DNA of 64,000 nucleotides from Halobacillus salinarum (GCF_022919095.1 NZ_CP095073.1:3906001-3970000); one strand, 5' to 3'; shown: positions 1-9,976, numbered from the stretch's first letter. Numbers and translations: made by a program. Notes: a model not told the origin generated them from the sequence alone.

Positions 1-576
1 GAAGTGGTTTGCAAGCTGTGGATCAAACCGTTTTAAAGATCGAAACATCCATTTCCCTTCCCCCATCCACTGCTGGTTTGTTCTCAAAATAAACTTGTGA
101 AGCTTTTCAGTAATTGCAGCTACAGTAAACAAATCTTCTTCTTTGCTGTGAGAGCCCTCCAAATCAGTTAGCAAATCAGTTAAGATATAGCGTTTCTCAT
201 TAATGGTCTGAACCGGCCACTTACCAGGTCCTTTTTGCAATAAATGCTGTGCTTCGGTAATCAGTTGATTCGCTTTCTTTTCTCCTTTAAGAATGAATCC
301 TTCCGCGACAATTCTCATGATTAAGGGCACCCCGTACTGTTCTTCAAGAAAATACGTGTACGATAAAGAGTCCTGATTATGCACAAAAACTTCAACCGGC
401 CAGCCTTTAAATTGATACGATTTTCGAAAAGATTGAGTGGACAGGATAAAAATATCTAAATCAGAAGAAGGTGTGTCTTCACCTCGAACCACACTTCCTG
501 ACAGCAGAGCAGCATCACAATCCATAAAATAATGGGTAACAAATTCTCGAGAATGATTTAAGGCATGCTGATTCAC
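1..576 (-). CDS. Nucleotidyltransferase-domain protein (partial, C-terminus beyond left edge)
   Basis: The minus strand is open from a GTG at 576 to the window edge, giving 192 codons. The GTG follows a strong ribosome binding site (TAAGGAGGGG). Residues 27-41 carry the polymerase-beta-like nucleotidyltransferase signature: Gly-Ser, then an Asp-x-Asp pair in SSDLDIF. This fold transfers nucleotidyl groups to small molecules or proteins, and includes aminoglycoside nucleotidyltransferases and MNT-type antitoxins. The rest is helical with no motif I recognise, and I see no HEPN partner in the visible part. The substrate cannot be assigned. The fold call is good; the specific function is unknown. 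Confidence 0.75.
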   Translation of the reverse strand, partial: MNQHALNHSREFVTHYFMDCDAALLSGSVVRGEDTPSSDLDIFILSTQSFRKSYQFKGWPVEVFVHNQDSLSYTYFLEEQYGVPLIMRIVAEGFILKGEKKANQLITEAQHLLQKGPGKWPVQTINEKRYILTDLLTDLEGSHSKEEDLFTVAAITEKLHKFILRTNQQWMGEGKWMFRSLKRFDPQLANHF

Positions 577-649
577 TCGACCCCTCCTTAAGCTGAGCCC
601 CTGATCGCTTGAATTATGTATTGTATGAAAGAAGACTAATAATTAGAAC

Positions 650-686
650 AAAAACGCCTTTCATTGATTAATTTGACGAAAGGCGA
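650..686 (-). terminator. Rho-independent terminator after the pyruvyltransferase gene
   Basis: An 8-bp stem (CGCCTTTC with GAAAGGCG, at 655-662 and 678-685) is followed on the minus strand by a T run. It lies 22 bases after the stop at 708. Confidence 0.75.
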
Positions 687-707
687 ATCAATATTTAGGT
701 TGATTAA

Positions 708-1825
708 TTAAGGAAGTGATTCTAAAAAGGGCTTCATTTTTTCCACCCACAGTTTGTCTACCTCTTCAAGGGTACGACAGGTGACTGGGTAACCTTCTTT
801 GACCTCTTTTTTAAACATCTCTACAGCCTGTAATGAAGGTGCTTCTTCCCTCATTTCCTTAATGAGCTTAGGATCAACTTCAACAATTTCATCAGCATTT
901 TTTAAAACTTTTTTTGAAGCAGCAGAGTATCCTAATCCCTTAACTGTATACAAATGGCTGAGTCCCCTGCCATCTTCTGCGATAAGAAGACTTGGCTTTC
1001 TATGTCTAAGAAACCAAATATGACCATGAAGTCTAAAACCTACGTGGACGTCGACATGTTTATAAAAAGATAATCGTCTATAGGAGCCTGATAAGTCTAT
1101 AACCTTAATGGCTTCACAAGTCCATTCTGGATCGATATGGTCACTTAATTTCCCATGATAGCCATGAAAAGTTAAATAGACGTAGCATGAGAATTCCTCC
1201 TTAAGCCTAAGAGCCAGTTGATAGGCCATTGGCCAATGTTCCTTTATATGGGGCATCGAAAGAGCTATGCTGTTAATTTTTTTCGGGAGTACCGGTTTCC
1301 TGAACAGAAGTTCTAAATCAAATAAAGCACAATCCCCGGTCGTCCCGAAACATTCCACGCCATTATTTTTCATCAATACTTCTGTGAATTTATCTCGGCA
1401 TGAAACAGCTCCCATACTTACCCCTTCATCATGCTCTCCAAAAATCCCCGACAACAGTTCACGTTCCTCTTTATCAAGTTCAAGTTGCTTTGCCTGCTTT
1501 ATAGTGCCTGGATAAGCATTCCATCCTGCCCGATAGCGTAAACGGGGACACCAAGATTAATAGCTTGTTTTAGTACGTCATTTCGCTTTGGAGGCGCCGC
1601 TTGATATCCTTGAAGGGTTGGACGAAGAGCAGGAAAAAGAATGGCTTTATACTTCTTTAAATTGGGGAGTGAAGACAGCTCTAGATCGACAAGACTCAAA
1701 ATATCTACTGTCGTGTGCCTTCCTTTAACTCCTTTTATTAGTTTTATCAGGCTTTTAGCAATGAGGTCATCTCCTGAGTTGCGTGAACCTTTTCCAGGGT
1801 AAGTGGATAGAATTAAATAGGACAA
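708..1825 (-). pseudogene. Polysaccharide pyruvyltransferase family protein, broken by a one-base frameshift
   Basis: Two minus-strand frames (1825 to 1499, and open from about 1532 to 708) join into one 372-residue protein. The N-terminal part has NSGDDLI near residue 16, as in polysaccharide pyruvyltransferases. The C-terminal part has the family's GFRLHGHIWFLRHRKPS stretch and EDGRG. Members add ketal pyruvate to exopolysaccharide or cell-wall sugars. The frame is lost at a CCC run (1529-1531). One more base there restores IGAGWNAYPG, a typical family stretch. The next gene is a sulfotransferase, suggesting a small surface-glycan modification group. The break may be a sequence error. The family call is good; acceptor unknown. 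Confidence 0.75.
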
Positions 1826-2020
1826 CTTAATCCTCCTTTCTTCAAAAATGCTGCTGTATTCTATATATTCAATTCTTTAATTATCTTCAAGGTAGAGTTC
1901 TGAATTTGTTAAAGTCATGCTCTTTATATTAGATGCAGCATTGTGGAAATGCGAGTGTGCTATAGAGGTCCATTTCTATAAAAAACAATAATTGCTAGAT
2001 TTTCATCGTTTACTCAAAGA

Positions 2021-2046
2021 AAAAAACGCTCTTAAAAGCGTTTTTT
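2021..2046 (-). terminator. Rho-independent terminator after the sulfotransferase gene
   Basis: Inverted repeat AAAAAACGCT / AGCGTTTTTT with a short loop, 19 bases beyond the stop at 2065. It reads as stem plus T run on the minus strand, though its symmetry could make it bidirectional. Confidence 0.75.
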
Positions 2047-2064
2047 CAGGAATTAACTAACCCT

Positions 2065-2790
2065 CTACCATTGTAAGTCTTTCTTCCATTGTTTAAGTTC
2101 CTGTTTAGATGAAGTATCCAGCTGATCTAACTTTTTCAAGAAAGCTTGTTTGGCCCACTGATACAATTCGATATCCGCCCGGTTACATTCTTTAATCCAT
2201 TGTATTGCTTCTGCAGGTATTTCGTTCAGCGGTTGTCTATGTGGAGTAACATTGGTTTTCACAGCAAAAGGCTTTATTTCCCACGGAAAGCACTTACTCA
2301 GTAAGTATAAGGATTCCACATACATATCTGTAAAACCTACAAAGGAAAAGTGATGTTCTATGTTCTGCTTAGCTATCTCCAAATGGTCCGGTTCCCCACC
2401 GGAAATATAGCGGGTTGCAAGGTTAGACGTACGGTATTTTATATTACGTATGTCTTCTGGCTGAGGATAAACTCGGTTTTGGATTTTCTCATCCTTCATA
2501 TAGGACAAAAACTGCTTGAGATCCATATCTTTGACCTTTGGATAGATCTTTGACTTTTCATAGCCATGTACATAATAATATGTGGAAACCACCCGATCGA
2601 TTGGATCCCGAAGCATCGTTAAATAAGTATATGGCTTATCAAATTTTTTAAAAAACATGCCGTGGCGGACCATAATATCCTCTTCTTGAGCTTTCAGCAC
2701 TGCCCATAGAGATTTGCCGCCGGTCTTTGGGATGTGTAAAAAACATACGTACCTCTCTAAATCATTTTTCTCCTGGTTCATAAATAACAT
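2065..2790 (-). CDS. Sulfotransferase family protein
   Basis: This 241-residue protein starts at an ATG with AGGAGGAG seven bases upstream. Near residues 17-28 it has FLHIPKTGGKSL, the 5'-phosphosulfate-binding loop of the PAPS-dependent sulfotransferase superfamily. Around residues 60-73 it has LRDPIDRVVSTYYY, the 3'-phosphate-binding Arg/Ser segment. The family moves sulfate from PAPS to sugar or other hydroxyl groups. No signal peptide is seen, so it is probably cytoplasmic. It stands alone between terminators but beside a pyruvyltransferase gene, which hints at modification of a surface glycan. The acceptor cannot be read from the sequence. Confidence 0.8.
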   Translation of the reverse strand: MLFMNQEKNDLERYVCFLHIPKTGGKSLWAVLKAQEEDIMVRHGMFFKKFDKPYTYLTMLRDPIDRVVSTYYYVHGYEKSKIYPKVKDMDLKQFLSYMKDEKIQNRVYPQPEDIRNIKYRTSNLATRYISGGEPDHLEIAKQNIEHHFSFVGFTDMYVESLYLLSKCFPWEIKPFAVKTNVTPHRQPLNEIPAEAIQWIKECNRADIELYQWAKQAFLKKLDQLDTSSKQELKQWKKDLQW

Positions 2791-2916
2791 AAGCTAACTC
2801 CTCCTCTAATCTATGTATTACCTTATGTTATTCCTGCTTCCTCCTTCACAGAAGTATAAGTAACGAACGTGGCGAGAATTCAAAACGGCACCGTTTCGTG
2901 CATCCATTTCAAACAT

Positions 2917-2953
2917 TAAAAACCCCTTTAGAATCACCTCCTAAAGGGGTTTT
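2917..2953 (-). terminator. Rho-independent terminator ending the aldouronate operon
   Basis: AACCCCTTTAG pairs with CTAAAGGGGTT around a 10-base loop. On the minus strand it is followed by a T run, directly after the aguA stop at 2959. Confidence 0.8.
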
Positions 2954-2958
2954 GCACC

Positions 2959-5036
2959 TCAATAAATTTTCCTATCTTCACGATCATTCATTCCAGACTT
3001 CCGGTAAAAATAAGTGTTAATAATATCCCGCCATTCTACTGCATTTTTCTTTTGCATATCAAACCGTTCCAATACATCGTAGAACCTCCGGTCGTCGATT
3101 TTCCCTCGCAGGCTGAGCCACCTGTCCCTTAAGTCCTCCACTTGTTCGACACCTTTAAAATGAGTATTGTAAATATGCTGAATGACCGTTTCCCCGGAAT
3201 GCAGCCGATGGGTGTAGGGAACATGGTGAAAGAAGAGAAGCAGTTCATCCGGACATGTGTCCAATGATTCAAATCGATCTTGATTTTCTTTAAAATATTG
3301 GGAGGTAAAACTCGTGCCACTTTCCATTGTTCTGTCAACACCTATTCCTTTCCAATCAGCAAAGTGATACGTTCCCCAAACCGAATATTCATATCCGTCT
3401 ACATTGGGTCCGTAATGATGGCCCGGGTTTACCATCCACCCAACTCCAAGAGGCGCGGTATAATTTTCATAGACTCTCCAGGAGTCTTCAAGAATTGTTG
3501 TAATCGTGTCCACCACTTGGGTGTCACTGCCGTACGTCCTCACTACCCACTCATAAGTAATCGTTTCCTCCTTCAGTTCAGGATTCCAGATGAGGCGTCC
3601 ATATCCGTAAAGATTGGCCTGCGCCAGAGGATGTCCCGTCCAATTTATGTTATCTCCGCTGTTGGATACTGCTGTAATGCCGCTATGTTTATTCTTGTAC
3701 AATTCCCCGCTGACTACTTTTTGGATGGTCGAACCTTTTCCTTTGGCATACGTATCAAATTCAAGAATTTCCTTCCACTGTGGGAGAAGATAGCACAGGT
3801 CTTTTTGCTGGCCCGTGTATTCTTGAGCAATTTGAAATTCCATTACCTGGTTGGTTGCTTCCATACCCCGATCAGCGGTGAGACCGGCTCCCTGACTTGA
3901 AAATCCATCGGTCCGTTTTTTATTTGTAAAATAACGTTATCTAAAAAGTGTCCGTCTAATGGTTTGAAGTTATCATAGGCTGCTCTGGCACGGTCGATGC
4001 TCCGGTCACGCCAATCCTGCAGGCAGTTATAGACGAAACATCTCCAGAAAACAAGTCCGCCAAAGGGCTGTAATGCTTCCGCCAATACATTTGCTCCATC
4101 TGCATGATTACGATCATACGTGAACGGACCGGGCCTATGTTCAGAATCCGCTTTTACGACAAATCCGCCAAAGTCCGGAATATAATCGAAAATTTCCTTT
4201 GTTTTTTCCTTCCACCAGGATCTTACTTGCTCATCAAGCGGATCTGCTGTATCCAGACCTCCGATTTGAATCGGGCTTGCGTAATTGATGCTCAAGTACG
4301 TTTTTATTCCATAACTGCTGAAAATTTCAGCAACCTGAGCTGTCTCAGGTAGAAAGGCCGATGTGATCAGGTTCGTCTCTACTTGATGAACATTTACATT
4401 ATTAATCGCAATACTATTAATTCCTACAGAAGCTAATAATCTCGCATAGTCTTTAATCCTTCCTAACTGTCCCGTAAATGAATTTTCCCTGTAGAAAAGC
4501 GAACCCCCGGCATATCCACGTTCAATACTGCCATCCATATTGTCCCATTCATTAAGCATTCTGATTTCATTAACAGGGTTCTCCATGATAGAGAGATTCT
4601 TTAATTCTTGTTTCATCTGCATGAATTTTAATAAATGAAAAGCAGCATACAGCAGGCCTTTTTCCCGCCTGCCGATGAGGTACAAGTAGTGGCTGCCCCC
4701 TTCTTCCCTCGACTGGATAACATACCCTTCCTCGTTGAGCTCAGAGGTAAGAGAACTTTCGGTCGTTAAAACAATCGAAGAATTTTCAGAGCGTTCATGA
4801 GATACAACAGGGGCAGCTCCAAGCATAGTCTCTATCCCTCTAGTCAGTTCCTCTTGCACGGAAGACATTATCTTTGATTGCGAGGGGATAATGACCTCTC
4901 TGCATACATTAAGGTACTGCTCTACTAGCTTTTGATCCTTCAGCTTTTGGTAGCCCAGCCAGCAGTCATAGCTCGTGCGATCTTCCGGATGAACCGCATA
5001 AGTTAAGTTTTGTATATTTTGTTTCAGTAGACTCAC
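2959..5036 (-). pseudogene. aguA: GH67 alpha-glucuronidase, broken by a one-base frameshift
   Basis: Frames 5036-3843 and 3864-2959 join into a 692-residue protein, the usual length of intracellular GH67 alpha-glucuronidases. These remove (4-O-methyl)glucuronic acid from the non-reducing end of xylo-oligosaccharides. The first frame has [10 protein letters not shown] with the presumed general-acid Glu near residue 300, and KNGPMDFQ near 378 with one presumed catalytic Asp. The second frame opens with [18 protein letters not shown], holding the presumed catalytic Glu. The break is at a C4 run (3866-3869 on the plus strand); a fifth base gives SPLIGGMEATNQ. Start is GTG 5036 after GAGGAGG. It ends the operon with the transporter and uxuA. 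It is nonfunctional as written, but may be intact in the organism. Confidence 0.9.
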
Positions 5037-5054
5037 AGTTCCTGCCTCCTCTTC

Positions 5055-6167
5055 TTATTTTTTACAGCCATGTTCGTAGTGAAACGGGTGCACGGGTACT
5101 CCGGCAGAGTGAAGGCTGTCCCATAGGCCTGACAAATACATCACGCCAAGGGCACGGTCATATAGACCATATCCAGGCCTAGCATCTTCATTCCATATCA
5201 TCCTGCCGTGATCAGGTCTCATATATCCAGTGAAGCCTGAATCATACAGTGCTTTGACTATTTCATAAAGGTCATTTGAGCCATCACAGCTTCGGTGCGC
5301 TGTTTCGTAGAAATCGCCATTGTCCAAAAGCTTGATGTTGCGTATGTGGACGAATGGGATGCGGTCACGACTGCAAAAATACTTAATCATTTCAGGCAGA
5401 TCATTTACGCGGTTAGCACCAAGAGAGCCTGTACAAAAGGTGATCCCATTATGCGGGCTGTCTACCATATTGACAATTCTCTCTAGATCATTCCGATTCT
5501 TAACAATTCTAGGAAGGCCAAACACAGACCAAGGTGGATCATCAGGGTGAATCGCCATCCTAACATCAAATTCCTCCGCAACAGGAATCACCTTTTCAAG
5601 AAAATACTGAAGATTAGCGAACAGGTCATCCTCTGTTAGCCCTTCATACATACGGAAAAGCTGTTTAAGGGTACTCAGCCTCTCCCGTTCCCATCCTGGA
5701 AGCGAAAATCCTTGTGAGGACTTTTCCATTTGGTCAAGCAGGATCATAGGATCGATATTCTCTATCTTCGCTTTTTCGTAGGCGAGCACGGTTGATCCAT
5801 CCGCTAATTCTTTGGCGAGATCTGACCTCGTCCAGTCAAAAACCGGCATGAAATTATAGCAGATGACTTTGATGCCGGCCTTTGCAAGATTTCGGATCGT
5901 ACGCTGGTAATTTTCAATATACGTATCCCGAGTGGGAAGCCCCAGTTTAATATCTTCGTGGATATTTACACTCTCAATTACTTCAAACCGTAACCCTTTG
6001 GAAGTGATTTGTTCCTTCAGCTCCACGATTCTGTTAAGCGGCCAAGCTTCCCCAACAGGTATGTCAGACAGTGCTGATACAACTCCGGTCATCCCGGGAA
6101 TTTGTTTGATCTGGTTTAACGTCACACTGTCATCGTCTTTGCCAAACCAGCGAAATGTGATTTTCAT
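5055..6167 (-). CDS. uxuA: D-mannonate dehydratase
   Basis: This 370-residue protein matches UxuA from its first residues (MKITFRWFGKDDDSVTL) to the C-terminus. UxuA dehydrates D-mannonate to 2-keto-3-deoxygluconate in cytoplasmic glucuronate catabolism and uses Mn2+/Fe2+. Visible probable metal-site residues are the His in AIHPDDPPW, the Cys in FCTGSLG, the His in PFVHIRN and the Asp-His in RPDHGR. It lies 18 bases before aguA and follows two sugar ABC permeases, so it probably shares their transcript. The enzymes after this step (KDG kinase and KDPG aldolase) and uronate isomerase UxaC are not in the window. Confidence 0.95.
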   Translation of the reverse strand: MKITFRWFGKDDDSVTLNQIKQIPGMTGVVSALSDIPVGEAWPLNRIVELKEQITSKGLRFEVIESVNIHEDIKLGLPTRDTYIENYQRTIRNLAKAGIKVICYNFMPVFDWTRSDLAKELADGSTVLAYEKAKIENIDPMILLDQMEKSSQGFSLPGWERERLSTLKQLFRMYEGLTEDDLFANLQYFLEKVIPVAEEFDVRMAIHPDDPPWSVFGLPRIVKNRNDLERIVNMVDSPHNGITFCTGSLGANRVNDLPEMIKYFCSRDRIPFVHIRNIKLLDNGDFYETAHRSCDGSNDLYEIVKALYDSGFTGYMRPDHGRMIWNEDARPGYGLYDRALGVMYLSGLWDSLHSAGVPVHPFHYEHGCKK

Positions 6168-6199
6168 TTTTCCGGGTGCTCCTTCATCTCAGTTTTGAA

Positions 6200-7090
6200 T
6201 TATTCTTTTTCTGCTCCTAGTACAATTCCCTTCACAAAATATCGTTGTATAAATGGATAGACAATCAGCATCGGTAAAGCGGCTATGAAGATCTGCGCCG
6301 CCTGTACAGTCCGCTGCGATAAATTCCTTAATGTCTCCGCGTCCACATTCATATTTGTAAAGTCCTGCTGGACAATCACGGTTTGAAGAAAGGTTGATAG
6401 TGGATAGTTGGATGCATCCGTCATATAGATCAACCCATCAAACCAGGAGTTCCAATGAAAGACCATTGTGAACAATGAAATAGTGGCAATAGCTGGAACC
6501 GAAATCGGCAGATAAATTCTTAAGAAAATCTGAAAATGGTTGGCTCCGTCAATAAATGCTGCTTCTTCCAATGATTTCGGCACTGAAGTACGAAAGAAGT
6601 TTAGAAGCAGAATCATATTAAAGGCGTTGATGGCATGCGGAAGCACCAATGCCCACATCGTATCTGTCAATCCTAATTTTGTAACAATAATATACGTAGG
6701 TACGAGCCCGCCATTAAAGAGCATCGTGAAAACAAAAAACCACGTATAGATTTTTCTTCCTTTAAATTCTTTATCTGTCTTCGACAATGGATAGGCAGCA
6801 CAAAGCATTAACCCCATAGATACAAGAGTCCCGAGAATGACCCGTGAGCAGGAAAGCATAAGGGAACGAATAAAGTTTTCGTTCCCTATCGTTTTGTCAT
6901 AAGCATCGAGCGTAAAATCTATCGGTATAAACCTTACTAGATTTCCTGCTGCCGCTGAACTTCCACTTAAAGAAACGGCAAGAATATGAATGAGCGGAAG
7001 GATACACAGCACGGCTGCTACAAATAAAAATCCATAGTTACAAATGGTAAAGATCCTATAAGCCTTCGTATTATAATGCACAAGGCGCAC
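6200..7090 (-). CDS. Sugar ABC transporter permease (LplC/AguG type)
   Basis: A 296-residue inner-membrane permease with about six hydrophobic segments. Its EAAFIDGANHFQIFLRIYLP is the cytoplasmic EAA loop that docks the ATPase. The C-terminus, FIQRYFVKGIVLGAEKE, is typical of the carbohydrate-uptake (CUT1, LplC/YtcP) family. It follows the partner permease by three bases and precedes uxuA, so it is probably the second permease of an aldouronate importer. No ATPase gene is present here; CUT1 systems in Bacillaceae often share a general MsmX-type ATPase encoded elsewhere. The AguG role is inferred from neighbours and not shown by the sequence alone. Confidence 0.9.
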   Translation of the reverse strand: MRLVHYNTKAYRIFTICNYGFLFVAAVLCILPLIHILAVSLSGSSAAAGNLVRFIPIDFTLDAYDKTIGNENFIRSLMLSCSRVILGTLVSMGLMLCAAYPLSKTDKEFKGRKIYTWFFVFTMLFNGGLVPTYIIVTKLGLTDTMWALVLPHAINAFNMILLLNFFRTSVPKSLEEAAFIDGANHFQIFLRIYLPISVPAIATISLFTMVFHWNSWFDGLIYMTDASNYPLSTFLQTVIVQQDFTNMNVDAETLRNLSQRTVQAAQIFIAALPMLIVYPFIQRYFVKGIVLGAEKE

Positions 7091-7093
7091 CTC

Positions 7094-8104
7094 CTAGAAA
7101 ATTCTGTAGTCCGCATATTTGTAAGCAAGCCGGTAACCGATTACGACAAGGATAAAGCTGATCACTGATTTAAACAGCCCCACCGCTGTACCATAGCTGA
7201 AATCTCCATTAATAAGACCTACTCGATAAACGTACGTATCAATAATATCTCCAGTTTGATAAACGAGCGGGTTATACAAGTTAAAGATTTGGTCAAAGCC
7301 GGCATTTAATATATTTCCAAGAGATAAAGTGGCCACAACAATAATAATTGGAAGCATGGCAGGTATTGTAATATAAAGCGTCTGCTTCCAGCGGTTCGCG
7401 CCATCCATAATGGCTGCTTCATAAAGAACAGGATTCACTGCCGTCACAGCCGCTAAGAACACAATCGTATTAAATCCCGTTTCCTTCCAAATATCACTAA
7501 TAATAATCGTCGGTCTGAACCATGTATTATCACCAAGGAAAAAGATCGGGTCAATGCCAATAAACCCTAGCATTTGGTTAATTAAACCACCATCAGGCGA
7601 GAGCATATCCATTAGGATTCCGCCTAAAATGACCCATGATAGGAAGTGAGGAAGGTAAATGATGGTTTGAATTGATTTCTTGAATGCCATTTTACGCACT
7701 TCATTTAACAGCAGAGCGAACATAAGCGGAACAGCCACTTGAAAGATAATTTTCAATAGTGAAATGACTAAAGTATTCCATATGACCTGACGCGCATCAT
7801 CGTACTCAAACATCGTTTTAAAATGTTGAAAACCTACCCATGGGGAATTCAGAAAGCCGAGCCAGGGCTTATAGTCTTGAAAAGCCATGATGAGCCCACC
7901 CATAGGGGCATACTGAAAAAACAGGGCTACGATGACAGCTGGGAGTACGAGGACGTGAAGCTGCCATGTCCTTTTAAAATTCCACTTTTGCTTTTTCTTC
8001 TTTGGTTTAGGATGTACGGGTTTCTTTTTGTTAAATTGTCTGCTTTGTTTGTCATTCAAACTGGACGTTTGCTCCTCTTGTGGCAGAGGCTGTCTGAGCG
8101 CCAT
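7094..8104 (-). CDS. Sugar ABC transporter permease (LplB/AguF type)
   Basis: A 336-residue permease with a lysine/proline-rich cytoplasmic N-terminus (about residues 1-45), then around six membrane spans. The EAA loop is YEAAIMDGANRWKQTLYIT. The C-terminus, GYRLAYKYADYRIF, is characteristic of the LplB/YteP class that pairs with large LipO-type binding proteins. It sits between the binding-protein gene and the second permease. I infer import of aldouronates (glucuronosyl-xylo-oligosaccharides) from the linked aguA and uxuA. Confidence 0.9.
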   Translation of the reverse strand: MALRQPLPQEEQTSSLNDKQSRQFNKKKPVHPKPKKKKQKWNFKRTWQLHVLVLPAVIVALFFQYAPMGGLIMAFQDYKPWLGFLNSPWVGFQHFKTMFEYDDARQVIWNTLVISLLKIIFQVAVPLMFALLLNEVRKMAFKKSIQTIIYLPHFLSWVILGGILMDMLSPDGGLINQMLGFIGIDPIFFLGDNTWFRPTIIISDIWKETGFNTIVFLAAVTAVNPVLYEAAIMDGANRWKQTLYITIPAMLPIIIVVATLSLGNILNAGFDQIFNLYNPLVYQTGDIIDTYVYRVGLINGDFSYGTAVGLFKSVISFILVVIGYRLAYKYADYRIF

Positions 8105-8176
8105 CTTGTTTCCTCCTTACGGCTTTTTAGCAAAAGCCCGAACAAAGGAAACAGTGCATTTGTCCGGGCCATTCAC

Positions 8177-9826
8177 TTATTGTTGTACAGATTCGTACCA
8201 CTCGTTGACTTCTTTTGTGATTTCCCCTCCACCAGAGTTCTTCCAGTTATTCACGAATTCATCAAAAGCATCTACTGGCTTGTTCCCATAGATAATATCC
8301 GCATAGACTTCCTGCTCCATCTTTTCCAGCAGTTCACCTTTTTCTTTTAACGTTTTAGTAGGCGGTCCATTAAAATCATTTTCAATGCGAATATCATTTT
8401 GCTGATTAACGATGGCTCCAGCTTCTATATATTCTTCGCTTTTTCCTGCCAGCCTGTATTCGTAAGGATTTTCCGGCTCTCTGCCAGTTTCATGGAATTG
8501 CTCCAATAAGTCATACAGCATGTAAGGAACTGTCGGCACATCTGTAGTTAAGAAGTATTTGCCAGGGTCAATCACTTCTTCACCTGTCACGTTTTCAATC
8601 ACTTTCTGATCATAGACAGGCTGCCCGTCCTTCATTACGTAGTCATAGTCTTCAAACATCCCTTTTTCAAAGAATTTTGAATCACCCAATGTATATCCAT
8701 AAATGGCGTCCCAGTACTCAAAGAATTTATCCATATGTTTAAAATCTTTACTGAATAAGAATTGACCCGTAGTTAATCCTTCTCCTCGACGGCCGATCTG
8801 GCCATTTTCTCCACTTGGAAGCGGATAAGGCTGGACATCAGCCCCTTTGTTGTTTTTCTCAGCATCAGCAATCGGCCATCCATCTGCCCATGGTGGAGCT
8901 GAAATGATCCCGGACTTTCCGGCTATAAAGCTTTCAATAGCCGCCTGCTCATCCAAAATACCAACCTCTTTATCTAAGTATCCTTTCGTGTACCAGTCAT
9001 GCAATTTCGATAAAGCTTTCTTCGCATTAGGCTGGATGGAACCATAAACCAGCTTACCTTCTTCATTTTCCGACCAGTATTTCGGCTCATAATCTCCTTC
9101 TGCTCCAAAAATGAAGCTGCCGTCTGCAAGCCAGGTCGCTAATCCATTTTTAGAAGCAAGAGTTAATCCAATCGTGTCGTCCTTACCATTCCCATCAGGG
9201 TCCTGGTTCGTAAATACGTCCATCACGTGCTCCAGTTCTTCCATCGTTTTAGGTGCTTTAAGATTGAATTTATCGAGCCAATCCTGGCGGACCCAAAGAA
9301 GCGAGTCCGAGCCATTTCCACCAGAGAAGCGAGGAAGCCCATACCGTTTCCCATCAACAGTACCAGGGTAAAAAGCTTTCGGGAACTTTTGGAAAATTTC
9401 TTTTAAACGAGGAGAGGCATACTGATCTATCGCTTCATCAATTTGCATCACTCGTCCAGATTCAATTAGATCAGAAATCAACTGATTATCTGAGACGAGA
9501 AAAACATCCGGAAGATCTTTTCCGGCAGACATGGCCAGACGGATTTTTGTATTATATTGTTCGTCACTTGGTACTGTCCAAAGAGTATCAAAGTCAATGT
9601 TCAACTCATCCTTAGCCCAATCTGTAACCACATTATCGTTGACGTCCTGCCCATCCTTAAACTTAGTATCATCCTTGAGTGTTCGAACGGTGGTGATCTT
9701 TGTTACCCCTGAATCGTCTGTAGCTGAGGCTTCTTCCTCTCCGCTTGAAGGCTTCTGCATACAGCCGCTGACCAAACTAATTGAAAGAATAATGACAAAC
9801 AAAGTAAACAAACGTTTTCTCATCAT
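8177..9826 (-). CDS. Extracellular sugar-binding lipoprotein of the ABC transporter (LipO/AguE type)
   Basis: A 549-residue solute-binding protein. The N-terminus is a lipoprotein signal (hydrophobic stretch then SLVSGCMQ, lipobox Cys at about residue 22), so it should be anchored outside the membrane. The mature part contains the DPDGNGKDDTIGLT motif common in large LipO/YtcQ-type proteins, which bind oligosaccharides. It starts at one of two adjacent ATGs after AAAGGAGGAG. It is the first gene of the run transporter, uxuA, aguA. Upstream are two cre-like sites and a 15-bp dyad, fitting carbon-source control. Ligand inferred: aldouronic oligosaccharide. Confidence 0.88.
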   Translation of the reverse strand: MMRKRLFTLFVIILSISLVSGCMQKPSSGEEEASATDDSGVTKITTVRTLKDDTKFKDGQDVNDNVVTDWAKDELNIDFDTLWTVPSDEQYNTKIRLAMSAGKDLPDVFLVSDNQLISDLIESGRVMQIDEAIDQYASPRLKEIFQKFPKAFYPGTVDGKRYGLPRFSGGNGSDSLLWVRQDWLDKFNLKAPKTMEELEHVMDVFTNQDPDGNGKDDTIGLTLASKNGLATWLADGSFIFGAEGDYEPKYWSENEEGKLVYGSIQPNAKKALSKLHDWYTKGYLDKEVGILDEQAAIESFIAGKSGIISAPPWADGWPIADAEKNNKGADVQPYPLPSGENGQIGRRGEGLTTGQFLFSKDFKHMDKFFEYWDAIYGYTLGDSKFFEKGMFEDYDYVMKDGQPVYDQKVIENVTGEEVIDPGKYFLTTDVPTVPYMLYDLLEQFHETGREPENPYEYRLAGKSEEYIEAGAIVNQQNDIRIENDFNGPPTKTLKEKGELLEKMEQEVYADIIYGNKPVDAFDEFVNNWKNSGGGEITKEVNEWYESVQQ

Positions 9827-9870
9827 ATTGCTCCTCCTTTATTGAATGAGTAATACCAATTTGTAAACCA

Positions 9871-9885
9871 ATTAGTTTAACTAAT
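9871..9885. promoter_or_regulatory. Perfect 7-1-7 dyad, candidate operator of the transporter operon
   Basis: ATTAGTT and AACTAAT flank a single central T, about 45 bases upstream of the binding-protein start. The same half-sites TTAGTT/AACTAA recur, wider apart, at 14248-14268 before the sister operon. A regulator-binding role is inferred. Confidence 0.45.
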
Positions 9886-9900
9886 AAACAAACAAAGTAT

Positions 9901-9914
9901 ATAAAGCGCTTTCA
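9901..9914 (-). promoter_or_regulatory. cre-like site (CcpA), first of two
   Basis: TGAAAGCGCTTTAT on the minus strand matches the cre consensus TGWNANCGNTNWCA at 12 of 14 positions. It lies 75 bases upstream of the binding-protein gene. Confidence 0.5.
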
Positions 9915-9962
9915 AATAAGACCATTTTCTTTCCCCTCCTTGTTGGTCTCCAAGTTCTTTGT

Positions 9963-9976
9963 TGATAGCGCTTACA
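9963..9976 (+). promoter_or_regulatory. cre site (CcpA), second of two
   Basis: TGATAGCGCTTACA matches TGWNANCGNTNWCA at all 14 positions. It is 62 bases from the first site and between the GntR gene and the transporter operon, so CcpA repression of aldouronate uptake is likely. Confidence 0.6.
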
